A stretch of 33,969 nucleotides of DNA from Sedimentisphaerales bacterium (GTDB taxonomy: Bacteria; Planctomycetota; Phycisphaerae; Sedimentisphaerales; Anaerohalosphaeraceae): NCBI GenBank assembly GCA_016930745.1, contig JAFGGE010000179.1, positions 1-33,969 on the forward strand, written 5' to 3'. A program made the position numbers and the translations under genes. Below are positions 19,759-28,690 of this stretch, one piece after another (within the stretch, counting starts at the first letter, position 1; each line of letters begins with the position of its first letter). Below the pieces are notes generated by a model. The model worked only from the letters and a program-made list of their open reading frames with translations. It was not told the origin of the DNA and ran no database searches.

Positions 19759-19836
19759 TACCTCGCAGGATTCATGTGTGATTGCAGTTCCCTCATTTCA
19801 TCAAAAGAAGACAGGATGAGTTTTCAGAAACGTCAT

Positions 19837-20943
19837 TTATCGAATTTGAAAAGGTTGATTCAGCCAATAATTGGCGATCAGGGATAAATCGAAAATATCC
19901 ACCAGTCCATTATGATCCAAATCGGCTCCATCGCACATGCGATTTAAAGCCCTACAGTTTCCTTTGAGCCAGTTTGATGCAAATTGTGCGAAATCGAGCA
20001 TTTCGGTATAACAGTCAATGGAGATCGGATTGAGATTCGGATCATAACGGAAATCATGTAGAAGAGGATTTCGAGTTACGACAATTGCTATGGATTTACA
20101 ATATGCCTCTGTGTTCAATGGATTGCCATATAGATATAATGACTGCAGTTTCGTGTGATTCTCAAGAGCGGAAATATCACTGATGTTGTTTCCGGGAATC
20201 CAAAGGCGGTTTAAATGGATCAGGTTTTTTAGGGGAGATATATCCGTGATGTGATTACGGCTCAGACCCAGTCTTTCCAGCCCTGTTAATCCGGAAATCG
20301 GAGCAAGATCGATGATATCATCATCGTTAAGCCAGAGAGTATGCAATTTCAACAGATTCCTTACCGGCGTGAGATCGGAGATCGGATTTTGATAGGCATA
20401 CAGTTGTGTCAGGCTGGTCAGGTTCGTAACGGGAGTAAGATCGCTGATCCCGTTTCTGCGCACATTCAGAAAGGTGAGCCCGGAAAGAGCGGCAAGGGGA
20501 GAAATGTCAGAACAATAGTTATTGCGCATCTGCAGGTATTTGAGGTTGTTCAAATTCGCAAGGGGCGATACGGAGGTAATTCTATTGTAGTCGGCATTGA
20601 TATATTCCAGGTTCGATAGATTGGAAATGGGTTCGAAACCGGCGATTTTGTTGTTGTTTACGGTTAGCGATATAAGGTTAAGCGCGTACTCCAGTCCTTC
20701 CAGGTTTTGGATATCCCTTTCCGCCGCGTTGAGTTCCGTAAGCAACAGCATGTCCTCGGATGTAGGCTCGGAAATGCCAAGGATCTGTTCCACGACGGAC
20801 TTCAGAGCATCATCTGTGAAAACGACAGGATCTTGTGCTTGGCACAAAGAAACTTGTCCCCCTATCATCACGAGAATTGAAAAACAGCTCCGGTAACCGA
20901 GAAAAGCCTTCTTTTTTTCATTGCTCCGCCGTGCGAATCGCAT
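19837..20943 (-). CDS. Secreted leucine-rich-repeat protein (internalin-like) with dockerin-like tail
   Basis: 368 residues. The N-terminus is basic, then hydrophobic (FSILVMIGGQVSLCQA), a plausible signal peptide ending near residue 36. Residues about 84-280 are some nine 22-residue LRRs of the internalin type, with cores like LTFLNVRRNGISDLTPV and LERLGLSRNHITDISPL. Such arrays usually mediate protein binding. The C-terminus (about 305-362) has two dockerin-like halves: a degenerate one (DCYTEMLDFAQFASNWL) and a good EF-hand-like one (DLDHNGLVDIFDLSLIANYW). AGGAG precedes the ATG. It converges with the histidine kinase gene, with 78 bp between them. Partner unknown. Confidence 0.88.
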   Translation of the reverse strand: MRFARRSNEKKKAFLGYRSCFSILVMIGGQVSLCQAQDPVVFTDDALKSVVEQILGISEPTSEDMLLLTELNAAERDIQNLEGLEYALNLISLTVNNNKIAGFEPISNLSNLEYINADYNRITSVSPLANLNNLKYLQMRNNYCSDISPLAALSGLTFLNVRRNGISDLTPVTNLTSLTQLYAYQNPISDLTPVRNLLKLHTLWLNDDDIIDLAPISGLTGLERLGLSRNHITDISPLKNLIHLNRLWIPGNNISDISALENHTKLQSLYLYGNPLNTEAYCKSIAIVVTRNPLLHDFRYDPNLNPISIDCYTEMLDFAQFASNWLKGNCRALNRMCDGADLDHNGLVDIFDLSLIANYWLNQPFQIR

Positions 20944-21021
20944 AGATTATCTCCTTGCATGGTCTGAAATCCGCCCTGTCAGGACTACGCATCAGGCTCC
21001 TGTGAATCCCCGTCTTTCTTT

Positions 21022-21381
21022 TTATGCGTCGACGGTAACGTTGAACCCTCCGTATACTATGCGGCGACAGTCAAACGGCATATCGTTGGGATCGCACATT
21101 TTCTCGATCCGAGGGTCCTTCATCACCTTGGCGTTCACGCGATCGCGATGCGCACGGGACTTGAACACGACGTACGAGAACATCACCGTCTCACCGGATT
21201 TCAGCTTCATTATACGAGGAAACGGAATGCCGTACTTCGATTTCAGGTCCTCACCGGCGCATTCCTTGTAGTCAAGAGCGCTGTGTTCACGCCATATCTT
21301 TCCCGCCTTTTTGGCCATCCGGACGTAGGCCTTCAGTTTTTTCTTCGGAACAGGCACAATATATCCATCCACGTATTTCAT
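21022..21381 (-). CDS. DUF1428 family protein (YbaA-like)
   Basis: 119 residues from the ATG at 21381; the frame is open 21 codons further, but GGAG lies 7 nt before this ATG and the family begins MKYVDGYIVPVPKKKL. Other family motifs: YKECAGEDLKSKYGIPFP, ETVMFSYVVFKSRAHRD and DPNDMPFDCRRIVYGGF near the end. Length fits the family. It is a small cytosolic alpha/beta (dimeric ferredoxin-like) protein of unknown function. The gene follows the VOC gene after 66 bp in the same direction. Genes of these two families often occur together in bacteria, in my recollection, so a shared transcript is likely. Confidence 0.9.
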   Translation of the reverse strand: MKYVDGYIVPVPKKKLKAYVRMAKKAGKIWREHSALDYKECAGEDLKSKYGIPFPRIMKLKSGETVMFSYVVFKSRAHRDRVNAKVMKDPRIEKMCDPNDMPFDCRRIVYGGFNVTVDA

Positions 21382-21447
21382 GGTATGTCTCCTTTTTTCA
21401 TGTTTGTCTTGTACGCTGTTGCGACTCTCACACGACAAGGGCATGTT

Positions 21448-21930
21448 TCAGGACTTCGCCGCCGTCGTAAAAAAGGACCGGGCCCCTTCCTGAATCTCTT
21501 TTTCGGTGAGGTCTCGGGTGTGCATGGCCAAGGTCCACGTATAACCAAACGGATCCTTCAACGTCCCGCAGCGATCTCCCCAGAACATATCCTCTACCGG
21601 CATCATGACTGTGGCGCCGGCCTCAACCGCCTGTTTGAATGCCGCATCCACATCCGGAACATAAATATACATACCAATCGGGGAACCGCCCAGAGATTCG
21701 GCGCTCCTGCAATCACACTCGGGTCTTTCATCCCCCATCATCAGGATCGAATCGCCGATCCGGATCGTGGCGTGCATTGTTCCTTTGCCGTCCGGCGAGG
21801 GGAAAACCTCCAGTTCTTGGGCCGCAAAAGCCTTTTCATAGAACGCGACAGCCTTGCGCGAATCCTTCAGCGTCAGACAGGGCGTGACGACATGATATCC
21901 TTCCGGAATGTTTTTTATATTCGGTTTCAT
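21448..21930 (-). CDS. VOC family protein (PhnB/glyoxalase-like)
   Basis: 160 residues from the ATG at 21930. An upstream in-frame ATG at 21954 is possible, but AAGGA lies 8 nt before 21930 and relatives begin close to IPEGYHVVTPCL. Two beta-alpha-beta-beta-beta modules of the vicinal oxygen chelate fold are seen (DSRKAVAFYEKAF, HATIRIGDSILMMGDE; GMYIYVPDVDAAFKQAVEAG, WGDRCGTLKDPFGYTW). The PhnB subgroup has no firmly known reaction. It is the first gene of the pair with DUF1428. Confidence 0.92.
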   Translation of the reverse strand: MKPNIKNIPEGYHVVTPCLTLKDSRKAVAFYEKAFAAQELEVFPSPDGKGTMHATIRIGDSILMMGDERPECDCRSAESLGGSPIGMYIYVPDVDAAFKQAVEAGATVMMPVEDMFWGDRCGTLKDPFGYTWTLAMHTRDLTEKEIQEGARSFFTTAAKS

Positions 21931-21954
21931 CGTACTATTCCTTACATTTACCAA

Positions 21955-22438
21955 TGTTCTCTCTTTCTATTCCTAGGATTTTCGTACTTTCCCTGTTCGT
22001 TATAATATTCAAAATTTTTCTCCGCGGCATAAACGACACAATCCTCTTGCCCTACTGGATTCCTCTGGACGATGGCTCAACATCCTCCATGGAATATCCT
22101 TTTTATAGGTACGAACCTTCGGTTCCCCTCGATTGAAAAATCCACTAGGGAAATTGCTTAGAAGACAAGGAAAGAAACATGAATCCTCTGCAACAGGCGA
22201 TTGACAGGCCGTGTTCAAGAAGAAGACTTATTAGAATAAAAATATATGATACAGGGGATCCCAACCAATTGTCCATCTCGGCACAGGATGATTTCCGGGT
22301 TGGTTTTGAGCCGAGTAACCGCTAGGATTTTACCCTAAGGGGGCCGTTGGCGAGGGGAATGAACCGGAACACTTTCTTCCCAACAGTTTTTTCCGGGTGA
22401 CATCCCCCGCGAACCTACGGTGGATATTCCTGGCGGTC
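21955..22438. other. Gene-free stretch with inverted repeats
   Basis: Lies upstream of the VOC gene and downstream of the beta-helix gene. No frame looks coding. Inverted repeats: GAACC (22113-22117)/GGTTC (22121-22125), CTCGGC (22277-22282)/GCCGAG (22310-22315), CCAACC (22261-22266)/GGTTGG (22298-22303), and CCGGAA (22364-22369)/TTCCGG (22391-22396). The last could be part of a terminator for the minus-strand beta-helix gene, although no good T-run follows. A TATAAT occurs at 22001-22006 without a fitting -35. Confidence 0.35.
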
Positions 22439-25411
22439 CTAGAGGCCCCCCTGGAGCCAGCCGGTGCCAAACTCTCTGGCATCTTCCATATCCACCTGCC
22501 CATCGCAGGTCAAATCGCCGCCGCCGCAGTCCTCACAGTCGCTCCGGAGCCATTGCGACGCCAGGCGAGCAAAGTCGGACAGGTTGACATGCCCATCCGA
22601 AGTAATGTCGGATCTCAGATATTCATAGGCGCCGATATCGACCAGGGGTGAGGATCCTGTCCCGGCATCGGTCGTGCACAAATCATCGATAAAACGGGCA
22701 AATCCGTTTAAATCCAGTACCAGGTCGCCGGGCACGGATTCGTTTTTGCCCCTGTCGATGCAGGGGGACAGTCCAGACAATCGATAGTTGGACAGGTCTT
22801 TATGTACGAAGCCCGGCTCCAGGGAAATATCCCCCTGGCCCGGCGCGACTCGAACATAGTTAGTTCCCTGATTAAACACGCAATTGTTAAATAGCTGTGG
22901 CACACCCGGCGAACCAAGCTGTTGCCAGATGCCCGAGGAATTGTAAGCGAGGATGTTGTTGGCCACAAGGAGCGCATCGGACAACAAACCCACGGCGACA
23001 GCGCCTCCCTGGTGTTCGAAGAAAGATCCCGCCATATTTCCGACAAAGGTATTGTTCACTATGCAGGTCATTCCCTGCGGGGCGGAGGGAACGATCATAT
23101 AGATTCCTCCGCCGGCGCCGTACATCCCGGTGGAGGCTTCATACGCTCGGTTGTTGAGGAATAAATTGTTCTGAATGCGGCCCTGGAAGCAACTGAGCGA
23201 CGTGATGCCCGCTCCTGTGGCGGCGACGTTTTCCGAAATGATATTGTGAGAAATGACATAATCTTCGCAAAGATAACAGGTAATGGCCCCCTGGGAAGCG
23301 CCGTAGAAAAAGGGGCCCACATTTTGGGTAATAGAGTTGGCAAAAAGATACGGTTCGCTCAGTTCCGCATAGACGGCGGTCCCCACGCGGGAAGTATTTT
23401 GGGTCATCGTATTGCCAACGATTTCAGGACCGGACATGATGCTGCAAATAGCGCCTCCCTGGCCGACGGTATAGTTGTTTACTTTGTTCCCCGTAAAGGT
23501 ATTGTCCATGATCATGGGGTAACCGAGATACGTATAGAGTCCTCCTCCATCCAGCAGAAAACCCGACCACATGGGATCGTCGGCCTGATTATCCCGGATA
23601 AGGCAATCGGCGATCGTCGGGCCGCAGCAGGTGATCCAGATGCCCCCTCCTCTCTGGACCAGTTGCAGATTCTGAATGAGGGGAGAACCTCCCTGCACCA
23701 CAAAGCCGTCAAGCCTTGACACCCGATAGCCGGCGTTGGTGGCCGTCACGACACAGCCTTTTTTTAAGGCGTCAATAACGGTGGGATTCTGCTGTGTGTC
23801 TCTCTGTTCCTTTTTCTCCTCGCTGCCTGCAAAACCGCCGTACAAATAGACGAAGGCAGGCAGCCTGATCGTTTCCAGATATGTGCCGGCAGCCACCCAT
23901 ACTTCGCCATATTGAGAGGCGGCGGCGTCGATCCCGGCAGAAATCGTCTTTTTCGCCGTACTCCACGTCAATCCGTCGAGGTCGTCATTCCCGTCGGACT
24001 TGACATGGATAATGGCGGGCACGATATTCCGAAAGGTTCCGTCGGACTCGTCGGCGCCGATATCCACATGATTGCCCTGCCAGCGATCCTGTTGGTCGAT
24101 GTCCGTCCAGGCATACCCTATTTCGTCGGAGTCGCCGGCATCCAAACAGGGGGAATCCGGCTGGATGTGAAAGTCTCCAAACCGATACTCCGCCATTTTC
24201 GGTTCCAGGCGTATGTTGCCGTCCACGGCGGTCAGGTCGGGAACGCCTTTGTAATCGGCCTGCTGTCCTTTGATCCGGTTGCCGTAGACGCAATTGTATC
24301 GGATGACAGGGTGCGTGAAGAGATTTTCGACCTGCTCCAGTCCCCATGTATTATAGGCGATCAGATTATTGGAGATTCGTGGGGAAGTGTTCTGCCAGAA
24401 AATACCCGCTCCGCTGTTGGCTACCAGGGTATTATTGATAATCGTTACGGATTCAAGAATGGAGTCTACCGCACAGATTCCTCCCCCTTTCCAGCCCCCG
24501 TTGGCGGCAATCACGTTGTTGATGATCCGGGCCTGACAGACGGCCCCCTGAATCGGGGAACCGTCCAGATCGGTGGCCGTGCAGTGGATGCCGCCGCCTC
24601 CGATGTTGTTACCTCCGGAGCCCGACAGCAGATTGGCGGCGTTGGCAAGGATATAATTATTGGCGATCGCAGGAGAGGAAGAAAGCACAAGGGTGTCGCT
24701 CTCGGCGGCCCAGCAGGAAATCCCTCCGCCGTTGCGGTTGGCCATGTTGCGTGCGATCACATTGGACAGGATCGTCGGAGAGCTTCCGTGACAGGCGATT
24801 CCGCCGCCGTTGCCCCCTGTGTCATAGGCAAAATTGTCGACGATGATATTGCCGACAATCGTCGGGTCTTCCTGGCTGACCGGATCAAAACCGTAACAAT
24901 AGATTCCGGCGCCCAGTCCGTTGGTAAGGTTGCCTGTAATGATGTTGTTGGCAATGACCGGGGAGGAAGCGATGATCCGAATTCCGCCTCCATGAAAACC
25001 GTTTCCCCGGGTGACAATAAATCCGTCGAGGCGGGTGCTGGAATCCGCACTGTTGGCGATAGTAACCACTGGGCCTGCCTGATTGCCGTCAATGGTGGTC
25101 TGGTAAACAGAAGGATCGCGGTCTTGCAGATGGAGTTCTGTTCCGGAAAATCCCCCATACAGCGCCACTCCGTTTTCAACAGCGAGATTCTCTTGGTAGA
25201 CGCCTGTCGCGGTCCATATCTGGTCTCCGTAATTCGCCAGGGCCATGGCCGAAGTGAGGGTTGTGCAGGCATTCGTCCAATCCGTGCCGGAGCCGTTTCC
25301 CCCGGCCGCCGCATCCACATAAATGATTCGCGCTGACAAGGCGGGACAGATGGCCAGGAAAAGACCCAGAAACGATACGCACCCACATCCTGACAAAACC
25401 TTCGTTTTCAT
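22439..25411 (-). CDS. Large secreted beta-helix protein, internally duplicated, with dockerin-like tail
   Basis: 990 residues from the ATG at 25411, chosen because GGAGGAG sits directly upstream and a signal peptide follows (VLSGCGCVSFLGLFLAICPALSA); the frame is open 9 codons further. The protein is two copies of one module. Each opens with a DUF1565-like start (IIYVDAAAGGNGSGTDW near 29; IIHVKSDGNDDLDGLTW near 467) and continues with LYGGFSGTE / LYGGFAGSE. A right-handed beta-helix rich in 'NN.I..N' rungs follows, and the module closes with SPCLDAG / SPCIDRG and VDIGADE / VDIGAYE. The C-terminus has two dockerin-like halves (SDGHVNLSDFARLASQWL and CDGQVDMEDAREFGTGWL). Such proteins often bind or cleave polysaccharide; no catalytic site is evident. 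It lies downstream of the phosphodiester glycosidase gene but has its own promoter. Confidence 0.88.
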   Translation of the reverse strand: MKTKVLSGCGCVSFLGLFLAICPALSARIIYVDAAAGGNGSGTDWTNACTTLTSAMALANYGDQIWTATGVYQENLAVENGVALYGGFSGTELHLQDRDPSVYQTTIDGNQAGPVVTIANSADSSTRLDGFIVTRGNGFHGGGIRIIASSPVIANNIITGNLTNGLGAGIYCYGFDPVSQEDPTIVGNIIVDNFAYDTGGNGGGIACHGSSPTILSNVIARNMANRNGGGISCWAAESDTLVLSSSPAIANNYILANAANLLSGSGGNNIGGGGIHCTATDLDGSPIQGAVCQARIINNVIAANGGWKGGGICAVDSILESVTIINNTLVANSGAGIFWQNTSPRISNNLIAYNTWGLEQVENLFTHPVIRYNCVYGNRIKGQQADYKGVPDLTAVDGNIRLEPKMAEYRFGDFHIQPDSPCLDAGDSDEIGYAWTDIDQQDRWQGNHVDIGADESDGTFRNIVPAIIHVKSDGNDDLDGLTWSTAKKTISAGIDAAASQYGEVWVAAGTYLETIRLPAFVYLYGGFAGSEEKKEQRDTQQNPTVIDALKKGCVVTATNAGYRVSRLDGFVVQGGSPLIQNLQLVQRGGGIWITCCGPTIADCLIRDNQADDPMWSGFLLDGGGLYTYLGYPMIMDNTFTGNKVNNYTVGQGGAICSIMSGPEIVGNTMTQNTSRVGTAVYAELSEPYLFANSITQNVGPFFYGASQGAITCYLCEDYVISHNIISENVAATGAGITSLSCFQGRIQNNLFLNNRAYEASTGMYGAGGGIYMIVPSAPQGMTCIVNNTFVGNMAGSFFEHQGGAVAVGLLSDALLVANNILAYNSSGIWQQLGSPGVPQLFNNCVFNQGTNYVRVAPGQGDISLEPGFVHKDLSNYRLSGLSPCIDRGKNESVPGDLVLDLNGFARFIDDLCTTDAGTGSSPLVDIGAYEYLRSDITSDGHVNLSDFARLASQWLRSDCEDCGGGDLTCDGQVDMEDAREFGTGWLQGGL

Positions 25412-25448
25412 ATTCTCCTCCGATCGAGCCTGAATCATTCAAAATAAA

Positions 25449-25477
25449 AGCATATAGGAATCGTCAGGAAAAGTCAA
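25449..25477 (-). promoter_or_regulatory. Sigma70-type promoter for the beta-helix gene
   Basis: On the reverse strand TTGACT (25472-25477) and TATGCT (25449-25454) are spaced 17 bp apart. Predicted leader about 30 nt. Confidence 0.55.
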
Positions 25478-25514
25478 CCGGAATGCAGGAGCAAAGTTTT
25501 CCTGGCGCCATCTT

Positions 25515-26621
25515 CTATTGGGATTGCAGGAGAATCAGGCTGTTGGCCACGGCTCTTTCCCGACCATCCGATGGACGGTTCATAATATGGCCGTCGAGCC
25601 ACAGGGTAGAGGATCCTCCTCCATCCAGATTGATCACATCGGTGCAGCCCAACTCCGTCATTAGGGAGGTCAGTTCCGGATAATTCATCCCGATCGAAAG
25701 TCCTTCCTGCCGGCCGTCCACGACCACAAAAAAGATACACTCCTTATTGTATCCAAGAACTGTGCGAGGGTGACGCGGCTGGTTGCCTGTCCATGTGCGG
25801 GCTTTTCCATCCTGGATCAGAATGGGGCCGCCCCCTATCGCGGTCTGTACTCCGTCCAGATCGGGGGAGCATGTGGTTACGATCCGAAGGTTTGCCCCGA
25901 CCGGCAATGCGGGCAATCCGGCGGCCAAGGTCGAACCGATCGACAGGACCATGGCATCAGGTGGAATCCCGGCATTTCCCTTGCCATGGACGGTCTTGAT
26001 TTGCGCATTGTAGCTTTGACCCATCCGAAGAGGCAGCCATTGGGTTGCCTCCGCGGCGGCCAGGATATACTCCTGGCATTCCGAAGTTCGGGTGGACGGG
26101 CCCAGTGCAGGGGTATACAGAACGGTCTCATTATCCGAACATTGCTCATTGAGGCTCGCGTTTACATCGAAACCGCCAGGGCCTGTAATACGAAGTCTGC
26201 CGTAGACCTCTCCGATATGAGGCTGCGAATCCCGATCGATCCAGAAGCTCGCTCCTTTTGAAAGGCTGGTCAGTTCTCCCCGAATAATGTGCAGGCCTGT
26301 CGGATCCCCTTGATAGGGCCCCGGACGGATCACAAAAAAATCCCCGTTGACCGCCAGAACGGGTTTGCCCCATTCCTTCGGCAGGGAACGAACCTGTTCC
26401 TGTACCGTTTCCAGGCCGAATACCTGCTTCTTTGCCAGCGACGTCACAATACGGAATTCTTTGCGTGATCGACTCACCTTGACGATATGGATAGCCCAGG
26501 GCGCATCTCCCGCGCGCCTGTGGATATATTCCATGCCGGGCGGAACATTCGGCCGGGATGAGGTTGGTTGCGAATCTGCCCATATCGGAACGACAAGCAG
26601 AAAAAACGCGATGAGGATCAT
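25515..26621 (-). CDS. Exported phosphodiester glycosidase family protein (NAGPA domain)
   Basis: 368 residues with an N-terminal signal peptide (LIAFFLLVVPIWA). The NAGPA/DUF2233 domain is shown by VLAVNGDFFV near the middle, DGVQTAIGGGPILIQDG, RHPRTVLGYNK, FFVVVDGRQEGLSIGM, ELTSLMTELGCTDVINLDGG and GGSSTLWLDG. The family is named after the mammalian enzyme that uncovers mannose-6-phosphate by removing GlcNAc from a phosphodiester. Bacterial members act on extracellular glycans or their phosphodiesters, mostly without defined substrate. GGAG lies 6 nt before the ATG. It is third in the row MFS, glycoside-hydrolase-like gene, this gene (60-bp gap), which suggests joint glycan processing. Confidence 0.9.
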   Translation of the reverse strand: MILIAFFLLVVPIWADSQPTSSRPNVPPGMEYIHRRAGDAPWAIHIVKVSRSRKEFRIVTSLAKKQVFGLETVQEQVRSLPKEWGKPVLAVNGDFFVIRPGPYQGDPTGLHIIRGELTSLSKGASFWIDRDSQPHIGEVYGRLRITGPGGFDVNASLNEQCSDNETVLYTPALGPSTRTSECQEYILAAAEATQWLPLRMGQSYNAQIKTVHGKGNAGIPPDAMVLSIGSTLAAGLPALPVGANLRIVTTCSPDLDGVQTAIGGGPILIQDGKARTWTGNQPRHPRTVLGYNKECIFFVVVDGRQEGLSIGMNYPELTSLMTELGCTDVINLDGGGSSTLWLDGHIMNRPSDGRERAVANSLILLQSQ

Positions 26622-26681
26622 TCCATGCTCCGAAAAAACCGACTTCTCTTTTCAGGTCAATCCGATCGACTCCGATACATT

Positions 26682-28658
26682 TTATAATCCGGGCACAATC
26701 TCGTAGAGGTCCTTATCCAGGTCGATTGTGACCACAGTCCCGTCGGCAAAAAAGGTTTTCTGGCGACGATATTTCTCGTCCAGAAATTGATGGTTCGTCA
26801 TTTCCTGTAAGGCAAGTCTTTGGTTGAGTTTACAGAGTATGCGCACGCGTTCCAGCTCTTCCTCGGAGGGCTGAATCGACAGATAGGGCAAGCCGGCATT
26901 GGCGATTCCATGTAAATAGCCCCAGTCCGATTCCGGAATGCCCCAGGCCCCTTTCTCCAGGGACCAGGGCAGAAAAATAGCCTCATGATATACAAGATTG
27001 AACAAGGGAATCGGGATGCCCATCGCAGGGCCGCGGCCCGGATCGGGATGCAGGGCAAAAGGGCCGTGATGAACCAGATCCAAATGAGGAATCGCCCACT
27101 CGGCCGGTTCTTCGGAACTAACGACTCCGACTTTCGTTCGAATAAAGTCAAAACAATCCCCTCGGTTCTCAAGGCATTCCCTGCGAGTCACAGGATGTTC
27201 GGGGTTGTAACACTCATCCGGCGGGATGACGGCAAAGACATCCAGATAGGCCCCTCTGACTTTGATCTCGTGATCGAGGAGAGCACTGTAGTTTTTTATA
27301 ACGTGTCCCAGGGCCAGGCGAGAGCAAAGAATCGACTGTTTTCCTCCGTACCAGGTGCTGCCCAAATACCGATTCCCGCTCTCGTCAAGGATCGTATGCC
27401 GGGGATCGTACGATGGGGCGTCCAGGTAATAATCCCGATACTGATCATGAAGAGCGAACACATAGCCCAGGTCCTCGCAGGTCTGGGCCAGAGTGCGCAG
27501 TCCATCCCACCCGCCGGCTTCCGGGCATGGCGGGAGGATATCGGGATGCAGGTTGTCGTATCCCCGAAATCCCCAGCCGTCCAGATGGACATACGCTTGG
27601 GAAACGCCCTTTTTCGATAATGCACGCAATTGTTCCGCCCTGGTTTCGAAGGATACGAAATAGTGATTTTTACTCGAATCTTCCTTGTTATAATAACTGG
27701 ATTCCTGCTGGATATGGACCAGGATGTTGGTATGAATGACCGGTGAACCAATGAGCCTGCCGACCCGAGGATTACGCGCAATCTTTTCCTGCAGCGAGAC
27801 GAACTGGCCGCGTTCGATAACATAACGCCGATACCGCTTGGCTAAAGTCACATAGTTGCCTTGTCGGAAAAAACACAGCCTGGCTCTTCTGGGGTAGGAA
27901 AACTTGCCCAGAGTATGAACCCAGCGCGGTCCCATACGAGTCGGTCCGCCGGCCGGATGCGCAAAATGACAACCTCCATCAGCCGGCGTCTCCAGGATGA
28001 ACATCGCGGCCGAACGCCCCTGTTGATAGCCCCACCAGGGCATATACAGCCCCCGGCCGTAACTGAGGGTATCGTACAGCCAGACGGGTTTGGCCCATTT
28101 TGCCGGCAACAGCATTCCCTGCATGAACGGCACTACAGTATGATCGAAGCTCCCTGCTTCAAAGGCCCCCGGCCAGCGACATTCCTTGATACGGGTCCGG
28201 TTCTCCGTCGCCACAATCTCACAAACCAGATCCTCATCCGGACCCTGAAGACAGAGGAACAGTTGTATCTGAAGATCAAGGGGATTGTCGTTATGCCGAA
28301 AACCGGTCAATTGAACATTCACGCCCGACATGAATCCCGTATTGTATCCGGCGATTTCGATCTTGGAAGCCTCGGCCAGGCATAGAGAAGTGGTTTGGCC
28401 GTTGTACTCTGTCAGCAAGTCTCCTTGCTGCGAACCTTCCAGGCTCCAGAGAACCCCCTGATCCCTGACCTGCAAGGCCAGAGTTTTGCCGTTCAGGACC
28501 GCCGTATGCTTTTGTCCGCGCAGGATCCATTCGTTGTCTTTCTGTTCGACGGCGATTCGCGGATTCCCCCAGCCGGTCTGAACAGGGTCGTCTGCGTGAG
28601 CCGGATTCGTACCATAGATCAGGATAGAAAATCCCAGAATCATGATTTTACATGCCAT
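26682..28658 (-). CDS. Exported glycoside-hydrolase-like protein (GH101/DUF5696-like barrel)
   Basis: 658 residues with a signal peptide (IMILGFSILIYGTNPAHA). Residues about 30-290 look like a galactose-mutarotase-type beta sandwich (VLNGKTLALQVRDQGVLW, GLYMPWWGYQQGRSAAMFIL). About 300-600 look like an (alpha/beta) barrel (AYVHLDGWGFRGYDN, CEDLGYVFALHDQYRDYY, GAYLDVFAV, GVVSSEEPAEW, DLVHHGPFA). By analogy with GH101-type enzymes, Asp473 in YLDVF and a Glu at 516-520 are candidate nucleophile and acid/base; this is inference. The ATG has a perfect AGGAGG 7 nt upstream. It starts 32 bp after the MFS gene. It could be an alpha-galactosidase or endo-N-acetylgalactosaminidase relative; the family assignment is uncertain. 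Confidence 0.65.
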   Translation of the reverse strand: MACKIMILGFSILIYGTNPAHADDPVQTGWGNPRIAVEQKDNEWILRGQKHTAVLNGKTLALQVRDQGVLWSLEGSQQGDLLTEYNGQTTSLCLAEASKIEIAGYNTGFMSGVNVQLTGFRHNDNPLDLQIQLFLCLQGPDEDLVCEIVATENRTRIKECRWPGAFEAGSFDHTVVPFMQGMLLPAKWAKPVWLYDTLSYGRGLYMPWWGYQQGRSAAMFILETPADGGCHFAHPAGGPTRMGPRWVHTLGKFSYPRRARLCFFRQGNYVTLAKRYRRYVIERGQFVSLQEKIARNPRVGRLIGSPVIHTNILVHIQQESSYYNKEDSSKNHYFVSFETRAEQLRALSKKGVSQAYVHLDGWGFRGYDNLHPDILPPCPEAGGWDGLRTLAQTCEDLGYVFALHDQYRDYYLDAPSYDPRHTILDESGNRYLGSTWYGGKQSILCSRLALGHVIKNYSALLDHEIKVRGAYLDVFAVIPPDECYNPEHPVTRRECLENRGDCFDFIRTKVGVVSSEEPAEWAIPHLDLVHHGPFALHPDPGRGPAMGIPIPLFNLVYHEAIFLPWSLEKGAWGIPESDWGYLHGIANAGLPYLSIQPSEEELERVRILCKLNQRLALQEMTNHQFLDEKYRRQKTFFADGTVVTIDLDKDLYEIVPGL

Positions 28659-28690
28659 CGGTTGTCCTCCTGTATAATCAGGGTAAAATT

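Noticed and set aside
20625..20640. GGGTTCGAAACC, resembling a tRNA T-arm
   Set aside because: It lies inside the LRR coding sequence and no acceptor stem or anticodon arm fits around it.
22201..22233. TTGACA followed by TATTAG-like bases as a promoter
   Set aside because: The spacing is over 20 bp and no gene follows on the plus strand.
23912..25336. 474-codon plus-strand frame opposite the beta-helix gene
   Set aside because: Shadow of the repetitive, high-GC minus-strand gene; no recognisable motif or start signal.
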